From positions 1 to 6,664 of the forward strand of contig JAGRLQ010000191.1 in assembly GCA_020441735.1 (NCBI GenBank): a DNA stretch of 6,664 bases, in the 5' to 3' direction. How positions within the stretch are numbered: the first letter of the stretch is position 1; every line of letters starts with the position of its first letter. Below the pieces are notes generated by a model. The model did not search any database and was not told where the DNA came from. It saw nothing but the letters and a program-made list of their open reading frames with translations. This document shows, one piece after another, positions 5,832-6,664 of this stretch. The translations under genes were made by a program, and so were the position numbers. The stretch is from Nitratireductor sp. (lineage in GTDB: Bacteria > Pseudomonadota > Alphaproteobacteria > Rhizobiales > Rhizobiaceae).

Positions 5832-6664
5832 CTATTCGGCAGCCTCTGCCACGCTTTCCCGGGCTGCGAGGTAACGCTCGACTTCAAGGGCCGCCATGCA
5901 GCCCATGCCGGCGGCGGTGACCGCCTGGCGGTAAATCTCGTCGGTGATGTCGCCGGCGGCAAAAACGCCGGGAATTTCCGTCGCAGTGGAATCGGGCGCC
6001 GTCCACAGATAGCCGGAAGGCTTCTTCTTCAACTGGCCTTCGAACAGTTCGGTCTGCGGTGCATGACCGATGGCAACGAAGACACCATCGACAGCAATTT
6101 CGGTGATTTCGCCGGTCTGGCTGTGCTTGAGGCGGGCACCGGTAACCGCAGGCGGCATGCCTTCATTGCCGGTGACTTCCGCCAGTTCATGATTCCACAT
6201 GAACTCGACATTCTCCTTGGCGAAGAGACGTTCCTGAAGGATCTTTTCCGACCGCAATTCGTCGCGCCGGTGTACCAGCGTGACCTTGGAGGCAAGGTTG
6301 GAGAGATAGAGTGCTTCTTCCACCGCAGAGTTGCCACCGCCAACGACGATGACATGCTTGCCTCGATAGAAGAACCCGTCGCAGGTCGCACAAGCCGAAA
6401 CGCCGAAGCCCATGAATTGCTGCTCGCTCGGCAGGCCAAGCCATTTGGCCTTGGCACCGGTGGCGATGATCAGCGCATCGCAGGTATAGACCTTGCCGGA
6501 ATCGCCTTCCAGGCGGAACGGGCGGGCGGAGAGATCAGCCTTCATGACATGGTCGTTGACGATCGAGGCGCCGACATTTTCTGCCTGCTGGCGCATCTGA
6601 TCCATCATCCACGGGCCTTGAACGGGGTCGGCATACCCCGGGTAGTTTTCGACCTCGGTGGTGA
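5832..6664 (-). CDS. trxB: Thioredoxin reductase, N-terminus cut by window
   Basis: Thioredoxin reductase is the cytoplasmic FAD enzyme that uses NADPH to reduce thioredoxin. About 276 residues are visible, from TTEVENYPGYADP at the window edge to the TAG at 5834-5832. Roughly 45 N-terminal residues, including the first FAD-binding Gly motif, lie beyond the edge. The redox-active CATC is at 6392-6381 within SACATCDGFFYRGK. The NADPH-binding GGGNSAVEEALYLSN and HRRDELRSEKIL follow. The C-terminal FAD motif is GVFAAGDITDEIYRQAVTAAG. All catalytic landmarks in the visible part are intact and length to the C-terminus is normal. It is the upstream partner of the LsrB-type regulator. Confidence 0.97.
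   Translation of the reverse strand, partial: TTEVENYPGYADPVQGPWMMDQMRQQAENVGASIVNDHVMKADLSARPFRLEGDSGKVYTCDALIIATGAKAKWLGLPSEQQFMGFGVSACATCDGFFYRGKHVIVVGGGNSAVEEALYLSNLASKVTLVHRRDELRSEKILQERLFAKENVEFMWNHELAEVTGNEGMPPAVTGARLKHSQTGEITEIAVDGVFVAIGHAPQTELFEGQLKKKPSGYLWTAPDSTATEIPGVFAAGDITDEIYRQAVTAAGMGCMAALEVERYLAARESVAEAAE

Overview
The window looks like the chromosome of an alphaproteobacterium of the Rhizobiales, most likely Rhizobiaceae. The reasons are GC-rich coding sequence, an aspartate aminotransferase C-terminus of the rhizobial AatA type, and a trxB gene followed on the same strand by a LysR regulator of the LsrB/VtlR type, a pairing I recall from Sinorhizobium and relatives. I see no mobile element, tRNA, rRNA or CRISPR array. 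The species cannot be named from the sequence alone.

Layout. The left part reads on the + strand: the 3' end of aatA (1-422); a 275-base intergenic stretch; a secreted, probably outer-membrane beta-barrel protein of unknown function (698-1609); and msrP (1710-2684), a Tat-exported molybdenum enzyme that repairs oxidised methionine in periplasmic proteins. The right part reads entirely on the - strand: truncated trxB (6664-5832), an LsrB/VtlR-type regulator (5778-4888), a secreted protein made of six repeats with one cysteine pair each (4789-3596), and a membrane-anchored protein with a ClpP-like periplasmic domain (3577-2678). msrP and the ClpP-like gene meet tail to tail and overlap by 7 bases.

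How the genes may work together. TrxB supplies reducing power through thioredoxin in the cytoplasm, the LsrB-type regulator belongs to a family linked to redox and envelope control, and MsrP repairs periplasmic methionine sulfoxide. The two-gene - strand operon in the middle is the least explained part. It pairs an exported six-repeat protein, whose repeats resemble PepSY-like modules by pattern, with a membrane protein that keeps a Ser/His pair in ClpP-like positions. A periplasmic protease with a partner or inhibitor is a plausible but untested reading. MsrP has no MsrQ gene next to it here.
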